Source: Cutaneotrichosporon cavernicola (Eukaryota > Basidiomycota > Tremellomycetes > Trichosporonales > Trichosporonaceae). Taken from it: 64,000 nt of DNA. This document shows positions 31,439-42,600 of this stretch, piece by piece. Below the pieces are notes generated by a model. The model was not told the DNA's origin. It searched no databases and worked only from the letters and a program-made list of their open reading frames with translations. Position 1 is the stretch's first letter; each line of letters starts with the position of its first letter. The position numbers and the translations under genes are program-made. Location of the stretch: NCBI RefSeq assembly GCF_030864355.1, contig NC_083398.1, forward strand, positions 1,550,001-1,614,000, in the 5' to 3' direction.

Positions 31439-33629
31439 CTAGGCTGTAAAGGTCACCCATTCGGGGCGGGTTACCTCTACGATTGGGGGTGGTACGTTGC
31501 TCGCACCCATGTCTACGAGGCCCGGGGACTGGGCAGGGATACTGTCGTCGTAGTCGCTTGGGCATGTGCTCGTGCTTGACATGACGCTGCTTGTCGAGTA
31601 TTTTCTCTGGGCAGGAGGGGCGGGGGCCTTGCGCCGCGCGCGTGACCGGATCACCGGGACTGGCGTGCCTGATGCAGAGCGGTCGACAGGCGAATCGACA
31701 TTTGTGCTCGCAGCTGAACCGGGACGCTCGACTGCGCCAGCCGAGACGTCGATCAGGCTCGTCACACGCACCGGGTTGACGTCGGTGTATGGCGACTTGT
31801 TGGGTTGAGGGAGCGCCGCTATCAGCGATCCAAGGTTGACAGTAATGTCGGGTGACAGGCGGCGCGGCTTGAGGAGGACAGGTGGCTCCAAACCGGGAGC
31901 GCAATTCTCGCAGTCCTTGACCGCAGAGAGGCAGCGGTTCACGAGCCGCTTGGTAGTAGGGTCGACGTCGCGGATGTGCTCGTTCGCAACAAGAGAGTCG
32001 AGCACCAGCTTTAGATGAGAGCGTTTGTACGTGTCCTCCTTCATCTGCGAGTTGCATATCAGCGGGTACAGCACACGGAGCATTGTGTGCCGCAGCTGGT
32101 TGAGCTCGTCGGGGAGGTCGATGAGCATGCGGATAAACACGTCGATAACCACGTGCAGATCGTTCGAGTAGAAGTACTCCTGTGTGCCTGGGGTTGTGAA
32201 GAGCAAGTAAAGCATCTTGAGGATGATGAGCTGAGCGCCAAGACCCTCGGGCGTCTCAACATTCTCTGCGCGGTTGAGCATAAAGCACATGAATTCGCCG
32301 AAAGCCTTGCTGTTTCCCAACCGCCGCATGAGCACAACGAGCACACGGTTGTGTTTCTTTGTCTCCTCGACCACACCCACTTCCACCGTGGCCCGCTCGT
32401 TCATGATACTGGCAACGGAGACGGGAGCGACGCTGTGAGCGCGTGGCCGCCTAGCGGACCTGGGAGCGACGAGTCCGACGGGTCCAAGCTCGGGTTCAGA
32501 TTCCTTCTCCGCTGAGAGATTCGAGTGCGACGAGCAACGCAACCGCTCGGGCTTCTTGTGATGCTTTGGCAACGACCACACCATGAACTGTTCGTTCAGC
32601 GCGAGGATGAGCTTGACCACCGCTTGTCCTAAGACGTCGTCGCGGTCGCTGCGTGACTGCTCGACAATGTCAAACAGGTGGTCGATGAACGTGTCGTTGA
32701 ATTGGTCGAGCTCGGTCTCGGTGAGACGCATCACCCGGCACACTTCGTACAGAAGCTGCGTGGCGGGGAGGTGTAGGCGGTGCTCGATGGGCGGCAGGCC
32801 GTCCACCCACCCGTCGTCGTCTGGCTCGACGTCAATCGTCTCCATGAGCGTAGGTAGGAGTTTAGCCCATTTCCGGTGAGAACGAAACAATGAGGGATGT
32901 CGCTGGCCGTAGTGCGCAATGAGATAGTCCCAGATGTACAGCTCGTGGGGGTTCGTGATCTGTGGTCAGTGCCGAGTCGCCGAGTCAACTATGACACCTA
33001 CATCCACTGCCTGCGACATCATGATCCCCACCATTCGCTGGTCGTTGTATTGAAACAAGTCCGAGTCGAGGAGCAGTTCCATGGCGCGCCGAATATCTTC
33101 GGGGTCTCGCAGAAAGTCGTCTGCCGTCAATCCCAGAAGAGGGGAAGCGAGAGGACGGGGCGCTGCATACATCACAGCCCCACATGTGCACATGCGATCC
33201 AGGCGATTCAGGACACCTAAACGTCGCTACTGCGCAGCACCCAGCACCCAGCAGGCAAGCAAACATGCAGCACGCGCTTACATGCAGCGCGCACTTTCAC
33301 CAGCACTTACCGTGGTATTGTCCACAAAGTCGGACATACTGGATGAGGATCTCGTCGAGTTCCTCGAGCGTGCCCACGCCGTCGGGTTGGCTGAGAAGCC
33401 GGTATAGTTCTTCGAAGAATGCGTGCTGGTTCTCGAACCTCATTCGCAGTGGCGCAGCGGGGCTCACGGCCAGCAGCGCACCATTGCCGTTTGGGTGTGG
33501 AGCGTTTCCATTCCCATTCCCGTTCCCGTTCCCGTTATGTTCGGTGGGTGGGTCGCGCGATCGCCGCCGCGAATGTGTGCGGTCGTATGGCACGGCGTGT
33601 GCGTGGGGGACTGGTGGGTCGCGTGGCAT
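31439..33629 (-). CDS. Ldb17/Dip1/SPIN90-like Arp2/3 activator
   Basis: Three exons: 33629-33311, 33120-33002, 32959-31439; introns of 190 and 42 nt; 652 aa. The second donor is GTAGGT. After a disordered start with an Asn-Gly run, the armadillo-like SPIN90 leucine-rich domain is clear: RFENQHAFFEELYRLLSQ, LLDSDLFQYNDQRMVGIM, ITNPHELYIWDYLI, VVKLILALNEQFM, HNRVLVVLMRRLGNSKAFGE, LIILKMLYLLFTTPGTQEYF and NQLRHTMLRVLYPLICNSQM. This order matches Dip1 of fission yeast and Ldb17 of budding yeast. Family knowledge: Dip1 activates Arp2/3 without a mother filament to seed linear actin filaments at endocytic patches. The C-terminal 150 residues are Pro-rich (APAPPAQRKYS) and may bind SH3 domains. The leader region upstream is strongly CT-rich. 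Confidence 0.87.
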
Positions 33630-34071
33630 GTCGGGGAATGGATGTGGGGAGGGGGGAGGAGAAGGGGGAAGGGGAAAAGGGGGAGGGCGTGGTGCGGAGG
33701 GGTTGGTTGGGAGTGGGCGGGGAGTGGTGAGGGAGGGCCGGCTGGTGGCGGGAGTGTGGCCGAGAAGGGCTGGCGGCGGGAGGGAGTGTGGAGTGAGGGG
33801 CCTGGTGGGAGGTAGCGGGGTGAAGGGGGAGGGCGTAGTGGAGTGAGAGTAATGGAGGAAGGGAGTGTGGTGGCGTGTATGTATGTAAATGCTATACTTG
33901 AGGGACCGGGAGTCGAGAGGTAAGACGAAGTGGGAGGTGAAGAAGTCTGGGTCACAATTGGCAAGTACAATCGAAGAGAAAGAGATGGAATGGGCAAAGG
34001 TTGACCCGTGTATCAAGTTAGGATGGCGTTTGATGATGATACATACAATATACACGACCAGAGCCAAGGCC

Positions 34072-34085
34072 GGGGGGGGGGGGGG
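34072..34085. repeat. Run of 14 G
   Basis: Uninterrupted mononucleotide G tract; the exact length is prone to sequencing error. Confidence 0.8.
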
Positions 34086-34376
34086 TTACGAAGGGACGGG
34101 GGTCCACAAGGGACGCATGGCTCCGAAGATTGCAAGACCACTCCGTTAGCCATTAGGTCTCACAATGACGGAATCAAATTTCATATATGACCAAGCAATC
34201 AAAGCAAAGGCACTTGGCGCTCTTCCCCTGCATCCCCTGACAACTCTGATACTAGACTACTCTGATACATGTACGCCATCACCGGGCCGATGTCCCCGTA
34301 ACGGCCCGACGCTAGGCCGAAACCAGCCAGTAATCGAACCAGTCCTGTCTGCTCCATGCCCAACCCTACGAGGTGT

Positions 34377-34412
34377 CCAACGCCAACGCCAACGCCAACG
34401 CCAACGCCAACG
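34377..34412. repeat. Six copies of CCAACG
   Basis: Perfect hexanucleotide array of six units followed by a partial CCAA. It lies about 140 bases beyond the LIS1 stop codon, so it may be in the LIS1 3' untranslated region. Confidence 0.9.
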
Positions 34413-34550
34413 CCAAGATTCACTGTGACGTTTCCATACCCAAAACTTGGCATCACCGCCACCAGTCCAGAGATTCAACACGTCAGCGGCACCACCTTGT
34501 CAACCCACGCCCGAGTTGCACTACTAGCATTAATGCACATGGTCTAGTGT

Positions 34551-36270
34551 TTATGGCGTCCAAATCTCTCCGTTAGCGCTGCAACAAAACAATCTCTCAC
34601 CTTAACTGTCTGGTCCACAGAACCAGTCGCAATGACGTTGATTCTGCGCGGCTCTTGGCTACCGTTCGCCTTTCCGTCGCCGGTGTCTGTTCCACCCATC
34701 AGTGCCCGGCCCCATGCCATGCAAGAGACAAAGTGACCGTGCGCATCAATGGTCTTGATACACCGACCGTTGACGAGGTCCCAGATCCGGATCGTTTTGT
34801 CGTCCGATACCGACAGCAGGTGCTTCCCGGAAGGGTGGAAGACCAGCGCGCGCACCCAGTTGTCGTGCCCAGACTGCTTGTGAGCGGAGACCCATGACAT
34901 CACTTACCAAGACTCGCAAGCATTGCCCTGACACAGCGTCCCACAGTCGGATGGCCTTGTCGCGTGACCCAGTGGCCACGAATGCTCCTGGTGCTTTCGC
35001 GCGGTTACCAGCAGCTGCAGCGGGCAGCCCGGACAGCTCACGAATAGCTGCGTACGACACGACTGGTGCGAAGACGGCACACTCGACAACGTGGTCGTGT
35101 CCTCGCAGCTCCGCCTTGGTCTCGCCAGACGCGATATCCCATACGCGTGCAGTCTGTCTCGTCAGTTCGGTTCCAACCTTCCTCCCACCTGGTCGTTCGA
35201 CGCGCTGACGAGCCATCGCCCGTCCTCCGATGGCACAACTTCGCGCACCCAGTCGGAATGGCCGATCAATGTCTTGATGCAGTAACTTGACGTCAGCACG
35301 GTTGCGGTCACTGTTGCCCATTGCTCACCCTGTGGACACATCCCAGACCCGGATGGTCTTGTCCCGCGAGGCGGATATCAACTGCTCGCCAGTTGGCATG
35401 AAGCGCACACTCGAGACCGAGTGGTCGTGGCCGTGCAGCGTTTTCGTATTCTTATACTCATTTGCAGGATCCCAGAGCTTGATAGTCAAGTCAGTAGAAC
35501 ACGTCGCTAGCATCAGCACCGCTCTGCAAAGTCAAGCGCACCCATCGCATTTCCTTTTGGGTCAAAGTCGACGTCCGTGACGGCCTTGGTGTGGCCCTTG
35601 ACCGTGCGCTCAAAGTCCCCGCTTTCCCAATCCCAAATCTTAACGCTAGCGTCCTCGCTGGCACTCGCCAGCACGGTCCACGTCGGGTGGAAGGCCACTC
35701 TTGTAATTGTTCCGCGGTGAGACTGGAGCGTGTGCCGTGGTGGTGCGCGTGGGATGAAGGGCGCAGAACTAGAGGCTGAAGCAGTCGGACGCGTGGGTGA
35801 TGCGAGTTCCGCCAGCAAGGCGGCATTTCGCGACTCGAGATCCATAATCTGCGTGTTAGATTTGTTGTGAGCAGGAGATAAGCATGCCTTCTTTTGCAAG
35901 CGAATAACGCTCGTCCACTTCTTCTCAAGCAGCCCAGAGTACTTTTCCTTGGCCTCGCTTGGGTCAAAGTCGGTCATGTCGGCTTCCCGTGCCAGCACTG
36001 CGAAGGTATCGTTCATGCCGACAGCCTGAAGGTAAGAGAGCATTGCGCGGTGCCTGTGCGGTACATCGTGATCGTAACAGGGAGCGAGGAAGAGATCGTG
36101 ATCGAGATTGAGCAAAGTTGGCCGAGAAGGGAGAGAAGGATGGAGGAAAGGCGGCGTCAGCAACGGCTCCTGCGTAATCTCGGGCGGCCTCGGCGCTGTG
36201 TGGTGCGTTGTGGATGAGGGCCGTGCTCCACTCACATCTCCTCCTTCTGCCTGTCCGACAGCAATGACAT
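34551..36270 (-). CDS. PAC1: LIS1/Pac1/NudF dynein regulator
   Basis: Eight exons: 36270-36236, 36053-35888, 35848-35542, 35506-35329, 35285-35189, 35153-34908, 34873-34601, 34565-34551; 438 aa. Introns are 182, 39, 35, 43, 35, 34 and 35 nt. The N-terminus [20 protein letters not shown] is the LisH dimerisation motif; [20 protein letters not shown] is the coiled coil, as in other LIS1 proteins. Seven WD40 blades follow, each ending in a WD dipeptide ([55 protein letters not shown]) and the last in TVKIWTP. The extra loop in blade five ([17 protein letters not shown]..) is typical of fungal Pac1. Intron 2 (35849-35887) has a GC donor. Function from family: LIS1 binds the dynein motor and is needed for nuclear migration. 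It diverges from the dienoyl-CoA isomerase gene over 700 bp. Confidence 0.95.
35849..35887 (-). other. GC..AG intron in LIS1
   Basis: The junction between RLQKK and IMDLES is fixed by family conservation. The 39-nt insert begins GCATGC and ends CTAACACGCAG, so the donor is GC in place of GT. It has no stop and is 3n, so retention would add 13 residues. Confidence 0.75.
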
Positions 36271-36970
36271 GGTGTGGGGGGAGTGAGAGCCCGCCACTTA
36301 AGGCTCAGGCTGTGGTGAGGGGGAAGGGTGAATGAGAAATAGGCCGAGTTGTTGTGATATCGCGGGAGGCGCAGTGGAATGCGCACGGCTGCACTGTGAT
36401 GTCTCGTGTCTGGAGAGTCTCGATGGCGATCAGAGTGGAGGAGAATGCAGTCTCAGTCAAGATGCGAGGAGATTTCACTTTGATGATGAGGATGTATTGC
36501 GTGATAGGGAGGACGATGATGAGTATGGATGTAGGATTTAGTAGTGTAGAAGGTGGGAGGTAGATGGTGGATGTATGTGTGTGTTGTTGCTTGGACCACC
36601 TATTCACCCTTTTGCACGCGCGCAAACTAAACCACCACACAAACCACAATGGCCTGTTCCTTACTTCCAACTCTCCTCCACGCCACCACCTCCCCAGGGC
36701 TCCCAGGCCCCCAGGCACTAACAAGCCATGTCTTTAAACCAAACCTGACCTCCACAACATCTGTTAATACGGTTATTATCACTACCCAGTAATCTCCATT
36801 CATCACACGGTCATTACCGCTTTGCTTCTACTTTGGATCTTGGCCGGCAATAGAAGAAGGGCCATCCTCTACCCCTCAAGAAACCGGTCAACAACCACCT
36901 CATCTTTCATCTCACATCTCTCTCTCTCATCTCACTCCCATCTTCTCCAGCTCGTCAACACCCACACACA
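36271..36970. promoter_or_regulatory. Divergent intergenic, LIS1/dienoyl-CoA isomerase
   Basis: 700 bp between two divergent starts. The 75 bases before the plus-strand gene are a CT-rich tract (TCTCTCTCTCATCTCACTCC). No other gene is seen. Confidence 0.5.
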
Positions 36971-38268
36971 ATGACCAACGTCTCCCAGTACAACGGCCAG
37001 TTCTTCCGGGCCACCTCCCCCGTTGACAATGTTCTCCTCCTCGAGATGAACAGGTGTGTATCCCGGCATTGCACCTTCCCACTACCTCCAATCGCTCATA
37101 ACCATTATGCTGACATGCCCACAGGGGTCCCGTCAACGCTTTCCATGACGCGTGAGTACTACTTTCAAGAGCTCACGGTGCATCGCTCAGAGCTCTAACC
37201 TATAGGTTCTGGGAGGAGATGCATGCGACCCTCGACCGTGTCTCGATGGACGCCGACGTCCGCGTCATTGTCCTTGCCTCGGCCTTGGAGAAGATCTTCA
37301 CCGCTGGCCTCGACCGTAAGCTGCCGTGGCATCCAGAGCTAACACCCAGTCAAGGCGACGCACATTGGTAAGGGTCAGGCGCTCGACGCAGCCCGTCAGG
37401 CCTTCGACACCTACAATCACATTTCGGTAAGCCCACTTCTATACTTCCGGCAAATAATACCCGGCTAACCGTTAGCGTTTCCAGGCCGCCATTTCTGCAC
37501 TCGAGAAGTGCCGCCAGCCGGTTATCTGCGCGATCAACGGCATCGCAGTCGGCCTCGCCATTGACATTGCATCTGCATGCGACATCCGTCTCTGCGCCGA
37601 GGACGCGACTATGGGCATCCTTGTGAGAGGCCGAATATTACCGAACTAACCAGCAGGAGGTCAAGGTTGGCCTTGCCGCCGACATTGGCACTCTGCAGCG
37701 CTTCCCCAAGATTGTCGGTAACGGGTCGATGGCCCGCGAGCTCGCTCTTACCGGCCGCAAGTTCTACGCTGCGGAGGCCAAGGAGATCGGCTTCGTCAGC
37801 CGAGTCGTCCCGGGGGGTCGCAAGGGTGTACTTGGTATGGACAGTAACATGGAAAGGCCTGACAATAGACGCGGCGATCAAGCTCGCTGCCGAGATTGCG
37901 CCCAACAGCCCTGTTGCCGTTGTCAGCACCAAGCACATTATGAACCGTAAGTCATGACGATGGGATCGCAGCTGACGCCAGACGCGCGCGACCACGGGTA
38001 AGACGGAATCCTGAACTAATACTGACACGTGCAGCGTCGACGCGGGTCTCGCGTACCAGGCAGCATGGAACATGTGAGTGAGACCGACGATCTCGGCTGA
38101 CGACGCAGGGGTATGCTTCAGACCAAGGTGAGATTGACATACTTTGGGTTGCTGTTACGACACTGTTTTGAAGACATAACCCCTGACATACAGGACACCC
38201 AGGTCGCTATGAAGGCGCAGCTGGCCAAGACAACGCCGCGCTTCCCCAACCTCGACGCGAAGCTCTAA
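36971..38268 (+). CDS. Peroxisomal delta3,5-delta2,4-dienoyl-CoA isomerase-like
   Basis: Eleven exons: 36971-37053, 37125-37151, 37206-37315, 37350-37426, 37476-37622, 37657-37834, 37869-37946, 37982-37997, 38035-38073, 38109-38127, 38194-38268; 282 aa. Introns are 71, 54, 34, 49, 34, 34, 35, 37, 35 and 66 nt. The crotonase fold is complete: RGPVNAFHDAFWEEM, VRVIVLASALEKIFTAGLDL (oxyanion loop), QPVICAINGIAVGLAIDI, SACDIRLCAEDATMGILEV, KVGLAADIGTLQRFPKIVGN and ALTGRKFYAAEAKEIGFVSR. Glu149 and Asp157 in EVKVGLAADIG match the acid pair of dienoyl-CoA isomerases (Dci1/ECH1 group). The C-terminus is AKL, a type-1 peroxisomal targeting signal. It should act in peroxisomal beta-oxidation of unsaturated fatty acids. 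Exon 5 could instead start at 37485. Exons of 16 and 19 nt are remarkable. Confidence 0.9.
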
Positions 38269-39661
38269 AAGCAGAAAAGGCAGGTAGAAGACGTGGGAGA
38301 TCTGGGAGCTGGGGAGATGCGGCTTGGTTGCAGTAGGGGATGGATGTAAACATGGAATGAGGGGGCATATCTGTGGAACGCAGAGGCACTTTGTAAACGT
38401 TTGAAAGATGCCGGCGCGTCTGCGTGACTGTCATCAAGTGAGCCATGAGCCATGAGCCATGAGCCATGAATCACCACAGCCCAGGAGCGGGGAACGCGTT
38501 CTAGGGACCGAGAGTTAAGCAAAGTAAATAACAGAGTTACGGAAGACTGGGAGAGCATCTCCCGAGATGAAGGAACAGGGACTCGTCGTGTTTGAGACCC
38601 TGGATCGTCCCCACCCCTTCCCCTCCTCCTAAACTATGTCACATCGGCCTTGTACCTTTGCTAGCTTGTAAGCATTGACGCGTCCAAAAGAATCAGGTTG
38701 GGATGGCGCCGAGTTCAAGCATGAAGTAGTGATGAATGGAGAGAGTTAATTGTCGCATCAGTGTTTTGTTAGGATGGGATGATGGGATGATGGGATGAAA
38801 CGTCGAGTGGGAGAGGGGAGATTGAGTGCGTGTTCCGACAGGTACGGGGACTCCTTTTCTACGCACTCTGAGACGAGTTCGAAAGGCAAAAGACCCAAGC
38901 AATGTAGGTCAATGCTGGAACTTGCGGGAGCAGCTAAGCATGTGGGGGTGAAGGGCATTAACCCCCCCTCCCCCTCCCCCGGCCCCCCCGTCTGACCTCG
39001 GCTGTTTGACATGGTTTACTGGAGGGAATGCTCTGGTAGACTGCCTTTGTCTGTCCACACGACCAGTTACCCTGTCAACCAAAGCATAGAGGCTTACCCA
39101 GCTACTCAGGCCTTGCTTGATCCTTCCTTATGGTCATGCCTTTTACGCCCTTGTTAAGCCTCTCCAACCGTGTACGCCACCGTAGCCCTACGTTTTACCC
39201 CTTATTCTTTTACTCCATATCCAACACCATTCTAAACTAAGTACAATATCATTGTTAGCGACACGCATCCCATCCCATCCACATCCCAGCCAACTGCAAT
39301 CCTAATTCCAAACTACAACTCCAACCACTCTAACCTCTATCCATTCCTCCATCCCATCCATCCAACCCCTTCCTCAATCTCCTCATCCCCTCTCTCATAC
39401 AAAGCAACCTTATCTGTTTCACGAGTGCACTCCTCATACACTCCACGACAATACCAACGCGTCACGCCCTCACGACGCGAGCTTGACGCCCCATCTCTTT
39501 CCTCTCCTTGCCATACATCAACACTCTTCCCCTGCACCACCACCCCATTCTACCCCCCACTCCGACCCGCTCGCCCCGCACGTCCTCGTTGATCAAATCA
39601 GAGTGTGCTCGAAGGCTGTGCCGAGCCCTCTTACGACCTCTTGCCCACGGGCTACCACACA
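38269..39661. other. Intergenic, 1.4 kb
   Basis: Includes a four-copy GAGCCAT repeat (38440-38467) and a short GATGGGAT repeat near 38773-38797. The right 400 bases are C-rich and CT-rich on the plus strand, the probable promoter and leader of the kelch gene. No gene is seen. Confidence 0.5.
38440..38467. repeat. Four copies of GAGCCAT
   Basis: Four perfect 7-bp units about 170 bases past the dienoyl-CoA isomerase stop codon. Confidence 0.85.
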
Positions 39662-42600
39662 ATGGCCATCTTTAAGAAGAAGGCCAAGACCGACCGCGAG
39701 CACGGCGCGCGGTCCCCAACCAACAGTCCTCCTGTCCAGTAAGTCGAGTTCAAGACGCGCCAGCGTGCACGCGTTTTTGTGCATCCCGAGGCGAAGGAAA
39801 GCGGCGATCCGGTGTTCCATTGCGAGCGTAGCGAGCTCTCATAAGACAAGCTCGCTCCAACCTCCACAACTCGCACAATGGCGGCGCCTGACTCACACGT
39901 CGCCCTCGCTTCAACTTTGCTGACGCGCCCAGAGTCCAACCCTCCATGATCGCTGCCGTACAGCGCGGCGTGTCGGACTCGTTTGTCCCCCCTAACGCGT
40001 CTATGGGCCAGAACCCCAAGCGCATGACCAACTCTGTGAGTACTTGGGACGCGTGTGGGGCTGCCCTGGCGCTTGTGTGCAAAGATGCCTTGACTGACTC
40101 CAACAGGTTCAGTTTGGAGCTATTCCCCCACCCGTCCTACAGAGCCCGCAAACTGGACGGGCGTCGCCTGGTCCAGGAGGACTACCGTTAGGGCAGGGCG
40201 GTGGTTACCCAGTCGGCATGGGGTTACCGTCGTCGATGCAGCAGGGTCACCCCCAGCATCAGCAGCAAGCGTCACTCAGCTCGATAAACGGCCCACTGTC
40301 CCCGCTAGCCATGGTCTCGGCGCAGCATATGGGGCCGCCAGGCGCCATGCAACAGCCCCAGCAATACCAGCAGTTCCCTCAGCAGACCCAGCCCCAGCAG
40401 CAGGGTGGTGGTTTGCAGCAGATCCCTCCCCACAATCCAGGTTACCCGTGGTCGACCAGACCTCTTCGCTTGTACCAGCCGCGCGAACATGCGCAGCCTC
40501 TGTCCCCGTTCCCCCGCTATGGGCTGAGCGTACCTCCGTACCCGTCGCACTCGGGTCACATGCTCCTGTTTGGCGGCCTGGTTGCTGACCGCGCTCACAA
40601 CGACCTGTGGAGCCTCGACGTGCGCGATCACTCGCTGCAGTTAGTCAAGACGCGAGGCGAGGCACCATTGCCCCGCATCGGTCACGTCAGCGCGATTGCC
40701 GACCGCATCATGCTCGTGTTCGGTGGCGACACAAAGGTCGACGAAAAGGACAAGCAGGACGAGGGCCTGTATGTACTCGATTTACGGACGCAGGAGTGGT
40801 CCCATATCCCCGTCGTGGCTGGTCCATGCGGGCGTTACGGACATGCCGCCTGCATGCTTGGCGGCTATTTCTACGTTCACGGCGGTCACGTCGACGGCAA
40901 GAACTTTGACGACTTGTGGTCGTTTGACATTCGTCAGCGTGAGTGGTGTTTGATCGGACGAGCATTTTACTGATTTCAGTGGGACGGAATGATGGGCAGT
41001 ACACATGGGAGCGCATCACGTATAACTCGCCTGCTCCACTCGCGCGTACTGGTCACACTATTGTTCCCTACCAGAACCAGCTGTTCCTCTTTGGCGGTAC
41101 TGACGGCGACTACCACTACAACGACTCGTGGTCGTTTGACATCGCCACGGGCGTGTGGACGGAGCTCGAGTGCATAGGCTACATCCCCATTCCTCGCGAG
41201 GGTCACGCTGCTGCGATTGTCGACGACGTCGTGTATGTCTTTGGCGGCCGCGACGTTCACGGCAAGGACCTCGGCGATCTGGCTGCGTTCAGAATCTCCA
41301 ACAAGCGCTGGTACATGTTCCAGAACATGGGTCCTGCTCCGATGGCCAAGTCGGGACATAGCCTGTGTGCAGCACACGGCAAGGTGTTCGTTATCGGCGG
41401 CGAATCCAACCTGGCGCCAGAGGTGCCAAGGGACGACCCCAACCTGATCCACATCCTCGACACGGGTGAGTATTTCCATTATCTTGGGATTAGAAATAGT
41501 GCTCACATCAGGCAAAATCAAGTACCCGTCCGACAGCCAGGCTCCTGGTGGGGCCCGAGCCCCTCAACAGGCTCGACCTCGAACAACGTCGGACGCGACT
41601 GACCGTCGCCCGACCAATGGCGGGAGCCCCAATGGCAGCAGTCCCTACGGTATGGGTTCTCCTGGCAACGCTCAGGCCGCCTACATGGCGTCACGATCTG
41701 TTGACAACGTGTCGAGGGCCATGTCTCCTCCGCAAATCACATCAGAGCCTCGTCCTCTAATTGTAACGAACGACACGGGCGCCAAACTCACCAAACACAC
41801 GCCCCGCAGCGAGTCGCTCGACTCGGCGGGGCCTCCCAGCGCCGGGCTCCGCATGAGCGGCCAGGCTCAGCCAATGGGCGTTCCGCAGCCGATGATGCAG
41901 GGCAACCCACTTCCCCAGGGTGCGCCCCCTCAACGGCCGCGTCGCGAGGGCGATGAGGAGTACCGCCGCGCGATGTCGCCGCCCGAGGTGACTATCAACG
42001 GCACTCCCAACACGAGCTCATCGAGCCCGACCAACGAGAGCGTCGTTACGCCTAACGGTGATGTCGTCACACCAGTGGCGCGTCGCCGCTCCATATCCCC
42101 ACCACCACCGGGCCACGTCCCAAGCCACACGGTTCACCCGAACATGCGCAACTCCCGCAGCCCGCCCCCACAGCTTCGCGTCGGGGAGGACGGACGGCCG
42201 GCGCTTCCTCCGGATGCCTTCTATTTCAGCGGCAAGTCTCCCACTGGCGGCAGCCGCCCAGGCTCCCTGCTGGGCCGGCCTGGATCTCTCCTTGGCCGGC
42301 CTGGCTCCATCATTGGAAACCGGCCGGGCTCCGTCGCAGGCACCGCCGACCTGTTACGCGAGATCAAGGCGCGTGAGACCGAGGCGGACAACGCCAAGCG
42401 CCGTGAGGGCGCACTGCGCGTCTTACTGGGCAAGGCTATCGAGCAGGGCTATGTTGTCGACGAGGACGTCGCTGACGTGCCGCCGCCTGACAATCTCGGC
42501 GACAACGAGCAACTCCGGCACGTCGCCCTCGCGCTCAAGCAGCTCAAGCAGGAGAAGGCCAACCTCCAGAACGAGGTCACTCTGCAGATGCAGCTCGCGT

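Larger units (their letters stand above)
33630..34550. other. Intergenic with G14 run and hexamer repeat
   Basis: About 920 bases between the Dip1-like start and the LIS1 stop. The left 300 bases are the pyrimidine-rich promoter of the Dip1-like gene. A run of 14 G lies at 34072-34085 and a hexamer array at 34377-34412. No gene is seen. Confidence 0.5.

Noticed and set aside
34320..34360. Possible reverse-strand tRNA T-loop (GGTTCGATTA)
   Set aside because: Flanking bases do not pair as a T stem and no acceptor stem is present.
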